Shown here: positions 1 through 7,704 of the stretch, one piece after another
How the letters are laid out: every line of letters begins with the position of its first letter
Numbering within the stretch: the first letter of the stretch is position 1
Assembly: GCA_963667205.1 (NCBI GenBank)
Contig: OY762959.1
Span: forward strand, 1,054,001 to 1,118,000
Length of the DNA: 64,000 nt
Reading direction: 5' to 3'
DNA from: CF-162 sp963667205
GTDB lineage: Bacteria; Chloroflexota; Dehalococcoidia; SM23-28-2; RBG-16-64-32
The notes under the pieces: generated by a model
Database searches by the model: none
What the model was told of the DNA's origin: nothing
The model's input: the letters and a program-made list of their open reading frames with translations, nothing else
Position numbers and translations under genes: made by a program

Positions 1-141
1 GGGGAGCCGGGGCCGCTCCCCGGGCAACCGCAGCTGGGAGACTTCATGATCCCCCAGCGCGGAATCCTGGTTATCGGCGGCAGTTTCTTCGAGGCGTTCG
101 ACGAAGCGCGCCACCTGACGACGGTAACCCGAGGCGGCTGA
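1..141 (+). CDS. C-terminal end of an unidentified protein (partial)
   Basis: The frame beginning at base 1 is open for 46 codons and ends in TGA at 139-141. The readable tail contains RGILVIGGSFFEAFDEARHL, with an amino-acid mix and high third-position GC that look coding. The gene enters from outside the window, so its start and domains are missing. I do not recognise the family. The alternative is a chance open frame in GC-rich DNA, which is possible at this length. Confidence 0.35.
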   Translation, partial: GEPGPLPGQPQLGDFMIPQRGILVIGGSFFEAFDEARHLTTVTRGG

Positions 142-171
142 CCGCCGCAGAGCCGCTACGACTGCCTGGCG

Positions 172-441
172 CTACGCGGGGTTCGTGAACCAGATGTCGG
201 GCTCGCCGGCGATGCCGGCGCGGCCCATCGCCTCGCGCAGGTCGTTGCTGCTCGCGAACGCCTGCGCCGTCTCCAGCGAATCGAAGTCTTGGTAGACGGT
301 GATGTCGTTCGGGTCGTCGGCTGCCTGGTACACAGCCTCGGCGGTAGAGCCCATGCGCTTAGCCGTGGGCTGGAAGTCGTCATAGACTTTTCGGAAGGCG
401 GCGTAGTCGCTGACTTTGTGACGGACGAACATCCGGATCAT
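172..441 (-). CDS. Small ABM/cyclase-like protein (89 aa)
   Basis: The protein starts MIRMFVRHKVSDYAAFRKVYDDF and ends DIWFTNPA. This pattern (short N-terminal beta strand, a 'YAAFRKVYDDF' helix, then 'ITVYQDFDSLETAQAFASSNDLREAM') resembles small dimeric alpha-beta barrel proteins of the antibiotic-biosynthesis-monooxygenase type, which are usually about 90-110 residues. No cofactor motif is visible and the substrate cannot be predicted. It stands alone between a partial plus-strand gene and the hydrolase-cyclase locus. The family call is by overall pattern only. Confidence 0.6.
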   Translation of the reverse strand: MIRMFVRHKVSDYAAFRKVYDDFQPTAKRMGSTAEAVYQAADDPNDITVYQDFDSLETAQAFASSNDLREAMGRAGIAGEPDIWFTNPA

Positions 442-524
442 CTGTCTGCCTTTCTTACGGTGGGTTCAGATTGTCCAGACTACCACCTGGGCCAGGCTTG
501 CTCCCGGGACAAGCGTGCGCTGCT

Positions 525-980
525 CTACGACTGCCAGCTCACCTGGAAGATGCGCACCGAATCCTCGAAGCCCTTGGCGACGAACTCTCCGCGGTCGGCG
601 AAGAGGAAGCCCTTGCCGGAACACAGACCGCGAACGACGTCGGAAGCCAGTATCTCGCCACCACCTGCCTTCGCCGCGATGCGTGCCGCGAGGATAACGG
701 TGGCGCCGAACAGATCGCCGTCTTCTTCGATAGGCTCCCCTGCGTTGAGGCCGACGCGCACGTTCAGTGGCTCACTCTCGCTCTCGTTTCGGTCACCGAA
801 CGCCTTCTGAAAGGCGACGGCGCATTCGACCGCCTTCGTGACCGACGTGAACGAGGCCATGAAGCCGTCGCCCATCGTCTTCACTTCCGTGCCGCCGTGT
901 ACAGCCAGCGTCTTCCGCGTGATGCGCTCGTGCTCGCGGAGTACGTCGCGGCCCCGCTCGTCACCGAGGCGGGACATCAT
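525..980 (-). CDS. Class III adenylate/guanylate cyclase domain (downstream part of a frameshifted gene)
   Basis: This is a class III nucleotide cyclase catalytic domain, which would make cAMP or cGMP from the triphosphate. Visible core motifs are 'GDERGRDVLREHERITR', 'GGTEVKTMGDGFMASF' (metal/strand region) and 'NVRVGLNAGEPIEEDGDLFGATVILAARI'. The same frame stays open upstream to about 1055, where it reads HLPAEELAPSAFRTVLFTDLVGHAEMM, so the metal-binding 'FTDLVG' strand lies before the first ATG. That places the domain as the C-terminal half of the hydrolase gene just upstream, from which it is separated by two small frameshifts. As it stands, the 151-residue ORF from this ATG would lack the first metal-binding strand. 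Confidence 0.75.
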   Translation of the reverse strand: MMSRLGDERGRDVLREHERITRKTLAVHGGTEVKTMGDGFMASFTSVTKAVECAVAFQKAFGDRNESESEPLNVRVGLNAGEPIEEDGDLFGATVILAARIAAKAGGGEILASDVVRGLCSGKGFLFADRGEFVAKGFEDSVRIFQVSWQS

Positions 981-1864
981 TTCCGCGTGGCCGACGAGGT
1001 CCGTAAAGAGGACAGTGCGGAAAGCCGAGGGAGCGAGCTCCTCTGCGGGGAGATGCGGGGCCTCCCCTGACGAAGTCGTTGATCGCCGTGAAATGACTCA
1101 CGCAGTTCCTCAAGCGAGGGTATGTGCGCGCCGGTGAAGGAGACGAATCGGGCACCCGGAATACCGGCAGCGACTTCCTGGCCTAGCTCGATGGGGACGA
1201 TGCGGTCTTGCCGGTGATGAACGACCAGGGTTGGTGCTCCGATCTGCGACAGCAGTGGCCTCACGTCAATCTCGATTGCGGCGTCGATGATGGCCAGCGC
1301 CTCCTCAGAGTCAGCCGCCGCCTGCTGGTAGGCCGCGAAGGCGTTGATGTCCATAATCGAGTCGGGCCCGACGAACAGCTCTGCCATCACCCTCGATGCC
1401 ATTCCCCACTCGGCCTTCACGACGGAACGCACGGCGTCACGCATCTCTTCTGACCCCGCCAGTTTCGAGCCGTCCGCGTAGGATCCTACGATGACAAGCT
1501 TCTCAACTTGCTCCGGGTGCCGCGCTGCATACGCAATCGCGACCGGCCCACCCTCCGAGGTTCCGCCAAGGGCGAACCTCTCGAGGCCGACCGTCTCAAC
1601 AAGAGTTTCGACGTCCGTAACGCGGGACTCCAGGGCGACGTCGTGCGGGTGGCGCTCGGACAGGCCGTTGCCGCGCTTGTCCATGGTCACGAACCTGATG
1701 CCGGAGTCGTCACCTGTTGAGCCGACGGCCTCCGCGAAGGCGTCGTCGCGCTCGAGATGGCTCACCCAGCCCGGTATCCAGACAAGAGGAACGCCCTCGC
1801 CCTCACAGGCGTACGCGAGGCGGGTGCCATCCTTCGCGGTGCAGTACTGAACCTGGCGAGCCAT
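977..1864 (-). CDS. Alpha/beta hydrolase domain (upstream part of a frameshifted hydrolase-cyclase fusion)
   Basis: From the ATG at 1864 (MARQVQYCTAKDGTRLAYACEG) the protein is an alpha/beta hydrolase. It has an oxyanion region 'VPLVWIPGWVSHLERD', 'DKRGNGLSERH', and a nucleophile-elbow region 'ALGGTSEGGPVA' with Ser in GTSEG. The candidate His region is 'FTGAHIPSLEEL'. In-frame sequence extends further upstream, but MARQVQYC matches the usual domain start. After residue ~260 the reading frame leaves the homologous track: near 1090 the sensible frame becomes 'FTAINDFVRGGP', and near 1055 it becomes the cyclase frame. Hydrolase-cyclase fusions of this type are a known bacterial arrangement, so the gene is either broken or mis-sequenced. 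Confidence 0.7.
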   Translation of the reverse strand: MARQVQYCTAKDGTRLAYACEGEGVPLVWIPGWVSHLERDDAFAEAVGSTGDDSGIRFVTMDKRGNGLSERHPHDVALESRVTDVETLVETVGLERFALGGTSEGGPVAIAYAARHPEQVEKLVIVGSYADGSKLAGSEEMRDAVRSVVKAEWGMASRVMAELFVGPDSIMDINAFAAYQQAAADSEEALAIIDAAIEIDVRPLLSQIGAPTLVVHHRQDRIVPIELGQEVAAGIPGARFVSFTGAHIPSLEELRESFHGDQRLRQGRPRISPQRSSLPRLSALSSLRTSSATRK

Positions 1865-1949
1865 GATGCCGCCAGAATACCAGCGCTCGGCTGCGAATGG
1901 TAGGAGATCATTCGGAAGGCAGGGCGGAACCGGTGCCTCGCGCGCCTTC

Positions 1950-1992
1950 GTGAATATATTCACTTGAAACAGCGCCAACGTCTCCCTACAAT
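1950..1992 (+). promoter_or_regulatory. nuoI-nuoG promoter with 14-bp palindromic operator
   Basis: A sigma70-type promoter reads TTGAAA (1964-1969), a 17-nt spacer, then TACAAT (1987-1992), predicting a transcript start near 1999. Directly upstream, 1950-1963 is a perfect palindrome, GTGAATATATTCAC, which touches the -35 box and sits between the divergent hydrolase-cyclase gene and nuoI. It is well placed for a dimeric repressor or activator of either gene. The regulator is not identifiable from this window. Confidence 0.6.
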
Positions 1993-2036
1993 CGAACGTG
2001 CGGGGCTCCGTGGCCCCGATAGAGGGAGAGCGCGTC

Positions 2037-2537
2037 TTGTTCGGATCTGGCATTGCCAAGGGGCTTTCGGTAACGTTGCGTTACCTGTTCCGCCGTCCGT
2101 TCACGACCCAGTACCCCGAAGAGGTCCGCCCCATTCCTGTCGACGCACGCACGAACCTGCTCTGGTTCGAGGAGCGCTGCACCGGCTGCTCCACCTGCGC
2201 GCAGGCCTGCCCCGACGGCTGCATCCTCGTGCAAACGTCGCCGCGCGAGGACGGCGCGCTGAACATCGACCGCTACGAGATCGACTTCCGCCTCTGCATG
2301 TACTGCGGACTGTGCGTCGAGGCCTGCCCATACGAGGCGATCCAGGCCGGCGGGCCGCTGGACGACGCCACCTACGTTTTCGATGAACTCTACCGCAACA
2401 AGCACGCTCTGACGGAGATGGCGCAGAAGCACCTAGGCGAGCACGACCACACTTATCCGAACGGCAAGAAGGCGCCGCTTGAGGACGAGATCCCGCTGCA
2501 CATCGGCAAGCCCGCCGAACGCGACCGGGTGAGGTAG
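2037..2537 (+). CDS. nuoI: NADH-quinone oxidoreductase subunit I-like 2x[4Fe-4S] ferredoxin
   Basis: This complex I-type ferredoxin subunit (about 166 aa) would carry electrons between the NuoG arm and the quinone module. Motifs in order are an N-terminal amphipathic 'GLSVTLRYLFRRPFTTQYPEE', then two 4Fe-4S motifs 'CTGCSTCAQACP' and 'CMYCGLCVEACP', then a C-terminal 'YRNKHALTEMAQKHLG'. I chose the TTG at 2037 because AGGGAG lies 8 nt upstream and MFGSGIAKGL fits the family N-terminus. An in-frame GTG at 1998 coincides with the predicted transcript start and would give a leaderless longer form. The gene is followed after 7 nt by a NuoG-like gene. The remaining nuo subunits are not in the window. 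Confidence 0.85.
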   Translation: MFGSGIAKGLSVTLRYLFRRPFTTQYPEEVRPIPVDARTNLLWFEERCTGCSTCAQACPDGCILVQTSPREDGALNIDRYEIDFRLCMYCGLCVEACPYEAIQAGGPLDDATYVFDELYRNKHALTEMAQKHLGEHDHTYPNGKKAPLEDEIPLHIGKPAERDRVR

Positions 2538-2544
2538 ACCGCCC

Positions 2545-5208
2545 GTGGCCACGATCAACCTCAACGGCACCGACGTCGAGGTGCCCGAGGGCGCCCCGCT
2601 GGTCGAGGTGATCAAGAACCACGGCACGTTCATCTCCAACCTCTGCTACATCGACGGCCTGCCGCCCTACGCCGGCTGCCGCACCTGCATCGTCGAGATC
2701 GAGGGCCAGCGCGGCTTCCAGCTCTCGTGCACATCGAAGGTCGCCGACGGCATGATCGTGCGCACGCAGACGCCGGAGCTGCACTCGACGCAGCAGGCAG
2801 TGCTCTCGCTGATCATGTCGTACCACGCCGACCGCTGCCTCACCTGCCACCGGGTCGTCAAGTGCAAGCCCGGCGACACCTGCCTGCGCGACGACACCGT
2901 GACGCACCGCTGCCTGACTTGCTCGAAGAACTACCGCTGCGAGCTGCAGACGACCTGCGAACAGCTGGAGATGGCCGGCTACGAACCGTGGGACGGCGAC
3001 GAGCGCACCTACTACAACCTCGAGCAACCGGCGCCCGACCAGGGCAACCCCTTCCTGGAATTCGACCCGCAGATGTGCATCATCTGCACCCGCTGCGTCC
3101 GCGCCTGCGACGAGCTGCGCCACACCGGCGCGATCACGCTGGCCGGCCGCGGCTTCTCGACGCGGATCGCCTTCGGCGCCGACGGCCCGGTGGACGAATC
3201 GAACTGCGACTTCTGCGGCTCCTGCATCGACGTCTGCCCGACGGCGACGCTGATGGAGCACCCGAACAAGTGGAGCGCCACCCAGACCGAGCGCTGGACG
3301 GCGACGACCTGCACGCAGTGCTCCGTCGGCTGCTCGATCTCACTCGGCGCCAAGAAGGGGCGCGGCGTCATCATCCGCCCGGACGAGACCGCGAACCCCG
3401 TCAGCCGGACGCAGGTCTGCGTCCGCGGCCGCTTCCACTACGACGCCGTCAAGCCGGGCGTGCGTCTCGGCCAGCCGCTGATCCGACGGAATGGCGGGCA
3501 GGACGCTTCCGACTGGGACGAGACGATGGAGTTCACCGTCGCGCGTCTGGCGCAGCTGCGCGAGGAGCACGGCCCGGAGGCGATCGGCTTCCTCGGTTCG
3601 CCGCTGGCCACGAACGAAGAAAACTACCTGCTGAGCAAGATCGCCCGCGCCATCGTCGGCACGAACAGCGTCGACTCGAGCACGGGCGGGGTCACGCGCG
3701 CGGCTGCTGCGGCCCTGCGGGGGGCGTTCGGGTCCGAGGCGCTCCCCGCAGACGGCACGCGCATCGCCGCCTCGCAGACGCTCCTCGTCGTCGCGGACGA
3801 CCTCGACTCCAGCCACAACGTCTTCGGTCTGCGCGTCAAGGACGCCAACGTGAGCGGGAAGGCGCGCGTCGTCGTGGTCAGCGCGCTCTGGGGCGAGCTC
3901 AACGACTTTGCCGAGGCCTGGGTGCAGCCCCGACCGGGCGACGAAGCCGCCGTCGTGGCGGCGCTGGCCACCGCCGTCGAGGGCGGGGACGGCGCTGCCG
4001 GCCGCGCACTGCTCTCGGCCGAGATGCAGGCAGCATTCGATAAGGCGGTGGCCGTCCTCAAGGAGGCCAGCGTGGGCTTCTCCGCGATCTGTGCACTGCC
4101 GCACTTCGGTGCCTCGGCCGCGGGCGCCATCGTCGGCTCTCTGGCGAACGTTGCGATCGCCGTCTCCGGCGACGACGCCCCCAACGCGCTCTTCGTGCTG
4201 CCGCCCGAGGCCAACGGCTGGGGCGCGCGCGATATGGGCGCCTGCGCTGACCTCTTGCCCGGACAGCGACCGATCTCTGACGCCTCGCGGAGGGAGCTGC
4301 AGCGCCTCTGGGGCGCGCAGGTCGCGACGGGCCCCGGACTCACGTTCGACGAGATGACGAACGGCTCGCCGGTGAAGGCGTTGGTCGTCCTGAACGACAA
4401 TCCGCTGATGCTGGCGCCGGACCGTGCCCGCGTCGAGAAGCTGCTCTCGTCGGTCGAGCTGCTGGCGGTAATCGACTCCCTGCCCACGGACACGGCCGGG
4501 ATGGCGCACGCGGTGCTGCCCGACGCCGGCTACTGGGCAAAGGAAGGCACGACAACCAGCGCCGACCGCCGCATCATGCGCCTGCAACAGGCCCATGACC
4601 TGCGCGGCGAGGCGCAGCAGGGATGGCGCATCCTCTCCGAGCTGGGCAAGCGCCTCGCGGAGCGTCTCGGCACGGGCGAGATTCGCATGACCTACCCGGA
4701 CGTCGGCGAGATCACGGACGAGATCGCGCAGGCGGTGCCGCTACACGCCGGCGCGACCTGGCGGGAGCTGGACTCAGGCACGCAGCAGCACCTGAACCCG
4801 GACGGGCACGGCGGCGCCGGACCAACATCCGCGAACCGCGTCGCCGTGCAGGCCGGCCCGACGTCACGTCCTACGGATCCATCGCACAACGGCGGCTTCA
4901 CGCTGGCGACGGGCCGCGGCCTCTACACGAGCTACGAGGGCGCTGCGGTTCACTCGCCGGAAGCGGACAAGCTGCACCGTGACGACTCCGTGAAGATGCA
5001 CCCGGACGATGCGTCCGCACTCGGCGTGGCGGCCGGCGACGAGGTGATGCTGAGGAACGGCGAGGCCGAGCTACGCGCGCCGGTCGCGGTGACCGCGGCC
5101 GTGCAGCCGAAGATGCTCTACCTGCCGCTCTACTACAACGGCGGCGCCGTCGGCGCGCTTTTCGGTGCCGACGCGCCCGTCGCGGCAGTCGAAGTCAGCC
5201 GCGCGTAG
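2545..5208 (+). CDS. nuoG: NuoG-like / molybdopterin-family Fe-S oxidoreductase
   Basis: This 887-aa subunit follows nuoI in the same operon (GTG start, GAGG upstream). An N-terminal 2Fe-2S ferredoxin domain carries Cys34, 45, 48 and 62. A His-Cys region at 94-138 appears duplicated (HADRCLTCHRVVKC and THRCLTCSKNYRC). Two further 4Fe-4S motifs follow (C178/181/184/188 and C221/224/227/231). The molybdopterin-oxidoreductase fold begins with its own CTQCSVGC cluster motif near 256-263 and C292. The C-terminus ('GLYTSYEGAAVHSPEADKL...') is the dinucleotide-binding domain. I see no obvious Cys/Sec Mo ligand near 'GVTRAAAAALRGAFG', as in true NuoG. It could alternatively be a formate-dehydrogenase-like alpha subunit, but its pairing with NuoI favours complex I. 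Confidence 0.8.
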   Translation: MATINLNGTDVEVPEGAPLVEVIKNHGTFISNLCYIDGLPPYAGCRTCIVEIEGQRGFQLSCTSKVADGMIVRTQTPELHSTQQAVLSLIMSYHADRCLTCHRVVKCKPGDTCLRDDTVTHRCLTCSKNYRCELQTTCEQLEMAGYEPWDGDERTYYNLEQPAPDQGNPFLEFDPQMCIICTRCVRACDELRHTGAITLAGRGFSTRIAFGADGPVDESNCDFCGSCIDVCPTATLMEHPNKWSATQTERWTATTCTQCSVGCSISLGAKKGRGVIIRPDETANPVSRTQVCVRGRFHYDAVKPGVRLGQPLIRRNGGQDASDWDETMEFTVARLAQLREEHGPEAIGFLGSPLATNEENYLLSKIARAIVGTNSVDSSTGGVTRAAAAALRGAFGSEALPADGTRIAASQTLLVVADDLDSSHNVFGLRVKDANVSGKARVVVVSALWGELNDFAEAWVQPRPGDEAAVVAALATAVEGGDGAAGRALLSAEMQAAFDKAVAVLKEASVGFSAICALPHFGASAAGAIVGSLANVAIAVSGDDAPNALFVLPPEANGWGARDMGACADLLPGQRPISDASRRELQRLWGAQVATGPGLTFDEMTNGSPVKALVVLNDNPLMLAPDRARVEKLLSSVELLAVIDSLPTDTAGMAHAVLPDAGYWAKEGTTTSADRRIMRLQQAHDLRGEAQQGWRILSELGKRLAERLGTGEIRMTYPDVGEITDEIAQAVPLHAGATWRELDSGTQQHLNPDGHGGAGPTSANRVAVQAGPTSRPTDPSHNGGFTLATGRGLYTSYEGAAVHSPEADKLHRDDSVKMHPDDASALGVAAGDEVMLRNGEAELRAPVAVTAAVQPKMLYLPLYYNGGAVGALFGADAPVAAVEVSRA

Positions 5209-5232
5209 CTGCTCTCACAGCGCGTTACCGAA

Positions 5233-6183
5233 TCAGGGCAGCAGTATCCCGTCGCCTACCGGCGTGCAATCCGGCGCCTGGATGACCGTGAGGCCGGCGT
5301 CGTGGATCAGGATCTTCAGCGAGTCCACGGGGTTGACCCCACCGCTGCAGTCGACGTCACCCTTTACCTCGGGCGCTAGTCCGGCCGTCGGTTCGGGCGT
5401 CGTGAAGAGGACTGCGAGTTCGTCCGTGAGCTTCATCTCGTTGGCGGAGTACTGCAGGCCGGTGGTGCCGTCTTTGGTGATGCCGACGGTGGCCGTGCCG
5501 CCGCGGTTCTCTTCGGTGAGATCGTCATCGGTGTCGCCGAAGAAAGTGTCGTAGTACTGGATCTTGACGTCGTTGGAGCCCTCGTAGAGGATCACTTCGA
5601 ACGTGACGCTCTCCCGCCTCGCAATCGTCGCAGTCGTTGTGGCAGACGTCGAGGTAGCGGACGATGAACATACGGTTGGGCGCCTCACCGCGGGTGCCGA
5701 AGAGAATGGCGCCGCACTCGCCAGGGTCGAGGTCATCAAACCAAGGGGCGATCACCGGCTCGCCACCCCATTCGGTATCGTCGCAGTCGCCCGCGACGGG
5801 GATCGTGTTTCCGTTGTCGCCGTCGGCACTGTTGAGGTTGTCGTTGCAGTCATTGCCGAGTCGAAGCTAAGGAAACCGTTGGTCGAGATGTCCACCTGGG
5901 TGAAGTCCGTGCCGAAGAAGTTGAACGTGAAGGGCAGGTCGACGGTTGAGAACTCGTCGTCTTCACCGACGGCGGGCGCAAACGGCGGGATGCTGATCGG
6001 CATCGCCTCAAACATGACTTTCGGCTCCGGGTCGTTGCTGTCGAACCAGGTATAGCCGCCGGCGGGGCCGCCGGTGTCGGCGCTAGCGCGGAGAAAGCCC
6101 GACGCCAGGAAGGCGAGGGCGCCGACGGCGACAAGGACGCCGACGGCGATGCCGAGCTTATGGAACGAGCGTGCGTGTAGCAA
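5233..6183 (-). pseudogene. Secreted surface protein with dockerin-like tail, two frameshifts
   Basis: The start is TTG at 6183, behind AGGAGG with a 6-nt gap. A hydrophobic export segment 'LGIAVGVLVAVGALAFLASGF' follows. The body reads 'YTWFDSNDPEP...FTFNFFGTDFTQVDISTNGFLSFDSA', a beta-rich extracellular pattern. Near 5855 one base seems missing: the next frame continues NDCNDNLNSADGDNGNTIPVAGDCDD...APWFDDLDPGECGAILFG. Near 5625 a second shift, of 2 nt or equivalent, restores the original frame as ESVTFEVILYEGSNDVKIQYYDTFFGD. The protein ends in one dockerin-like unit, 'KGDVDCSGGVNPVDSLKIL'. Together the shifts cancel, which fits either local sequence errors or recent decay. Function is unknown, probably cell-surface structural or adhesive. 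Confidence 0.65.
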
Positions 6184-6269
6184 GGGTAACCTCCTGTATG
6201 CGTGATTCCTATTGGCGCTTGATTTCGTCCTGACAAGATAGCATGCCGACAGAGACAACCGCACGTGGC

Positions 6270-7643
6270 TTATGGCGTGTATTCGACCGTGACGACGTCG
6301 CCGATGGCCGGACATCCCAGCGGCTGCGCGACGGTGAACCCGGCGTCGAAGCGCAGGATCTTCAGGCTGTCCACCGGCGTGATCGAGCCGGAGCAATCGA
6401 CATCGCCCCAGACCTCCGCGCTCCCGCCACCGGCGATGCCGCGATCATCCCCCGAGGTCGCGAAGACCATCACCACGTCGTTCATGCGCGGGCAGTCAGC
6501 CGGCGGGTTCGGGAGCAGCTCGCCCGCATCCGTTAGCAGGGTGAGCAGCGAATCGATCGGGTTGGGCTCACCGGAGCAGTTGTCGTCGCCCCAGGGGACG
6601 TCGACAACTGTGCCCTCTGCCGGCTCCGTCGGGGTGGGCGAAAGCGTCGGGCTGGGCGTCGGCGTCGCCGGTGGCACCGGCTCCCAGTCTGGCGTTTCCT
6701 CAGCCGGGTTGATCACGCTGCCGGGAACTACTGTTGCCGTGCCGCCGGCCGCCGGAATCGTGCTGATCGTGTCAACGCTCAGCCCGCCGGCCGGGCCGAC
6801 CCCTGCGCCTTCGCCGAGGACGATCGTGAATTCGACGCGTGTGAAGGCGATAGTCGTGCCGCCGGGCGAGAAGACAGGGTTCCGGGGGATGGTGCCGGGG
6901 ATCTCGGCCAGGATTGTCTGCGGCGCGTTGGCGGGGAGCGTCCGCACGACGAGGCCCGTGTTGTCCGTGTGCGTCAGCCGGTCGCCGTTCGGTGACCAGT
7001 CCGGCGGCCCTTCCGAAACGAGAGGAGTGTCAGTGATCCTGAGCTGGCCAAGGCCGTCCGGTGTCGTTGTCCAGATGTCGGCGGCGGCGCCGCCGCCGGA
7101 GACGCCCGGCCCGCGACCCACCACAATGAGGAACGGCCCGCGCAGGAAGGCGATCAGCGAACCGTCCGACCGGTAGACCGGGGCAGTATCAAAAAAGGCC
7201 GGATTGCTCGTGATCTGCACCTCACCCGTGCCGTCGGCGTTTATCTCGCGAATCCACCCGTCGCGTGTGAAGACGATGCGCTTGCTGCCGGGCGAGAAGG
7301 ACGGCTGCGAACCGATAACGACCTGTGTGGCGTCGCTTCCTTCGGGGTCCACCGTCCAGATCGCCCGCTGTCCGCCGGGTCCGCCGTCGGGCAAGGCAAC
7401 AAGCCGCTCGAAGGCGATCTTCGAACCGTCAGGCGACCAGCTTGGGTTGCTGTCGAAGCCGGTGGTCACCGGCTGCCGCTCGGAGCCATCGGCATTCATG
7501 ATCCAGATGCCGCCGTTGATCAGATCTTGATAGACGATGCGGCCGTTCTGACCGGGCCAGGCCGCCTCGCTGCCGCCGCCCTGTAGGACGACCAGCGCTG
7601 AGATGCCGATTACAACCGCTGACAGGATGACGAGAATACGCAT
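6270..7643 (-). CDS. Secreted PD40/TolB-like beta-propeller with two dockerin-like repeats (copy 1)
   Basis: This 457-aa protein has an N-terminal export segment 'MRILVILSAVVIGISALVVL'. Repeated beta-propeller blades follow, of the type 'GGIWIMNADGSERQPVTTG..NPSWSPDGSKIAFE' and 'IREINADGTGEVQIT'. A Pro/Thr linker (ATPTPSPTLSPTPTEP) leads to two dockerin-like units, WGDDNCSGEPNPIDSLLTL and WGDVDCSGSITPVDSLKIL. Each unit has the D-x-D-x-S-x-x-x-x-x-x-D calcium-loop spacing, a Cys at loop position 4 and a second Cys about 20 residues later. ATG at 7643 follows GAAGG with a 7-nt gap. It is the only intact copy of three tandem paralogues. The likely role is an extracellular protein- or glycan-binding propeller anchored through the tail. 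No cohesin partner is visible. Confidence 0.8.
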   Translation of the reverse strand: MRILVILSAVVIGISALVVLQGGGSEAAWPGQNGRIVYQDLINGGIWIMNADGSERQPVTTGFDSNPSWSPDGSKIAFERLVALPDGGPGGQRAIWTVDPEGSDATQVVIGSQPSFSPGSKRIVFTRDGWIREINADGTGEVQITSNPAFFDTAPVYRSDGSLIAFLRGPFLIVVGRGPGVSGGGAAADIWTTTPDGLGQLRITDTPLVSEGPPDWSPNGDRLTHTDNTGLVVRTLPANAPQTILAEIPGTIPRNPVFSPGGTTIAFTRVEFTIVLGEGAGVGPAGGLSVDTISTIPAAGGTATVVPGSVINPAEETPDWEPVPPATPTPSPTLSPTPTEPAEGTVVDVPWGDDNCSGEPNPIDSLLTLLTDAGELLPNPPADCPRMNDVVMVFATSGDDRGIAGGGSAEVWGDVDCSGSITPVDSLKILRFDAGFTVAQPLGCPAIGDVVTVEYTP

Positions 7644-7704
7644 CGGACGACCTTCACTAACGAAAGAACACGACGCGCAGTATAGACGACCCCTAAGCGA
7701 GCGG

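Noticed and set aside
3340..4596. Long minus-strand open frame opposite nuoG
   Set aside because: It is antisense to a clearly coding gene with Fe-S motifs; its protein is rich in Arg/His/Ala/Val typical of a shadow frame in GC-rich DNA.
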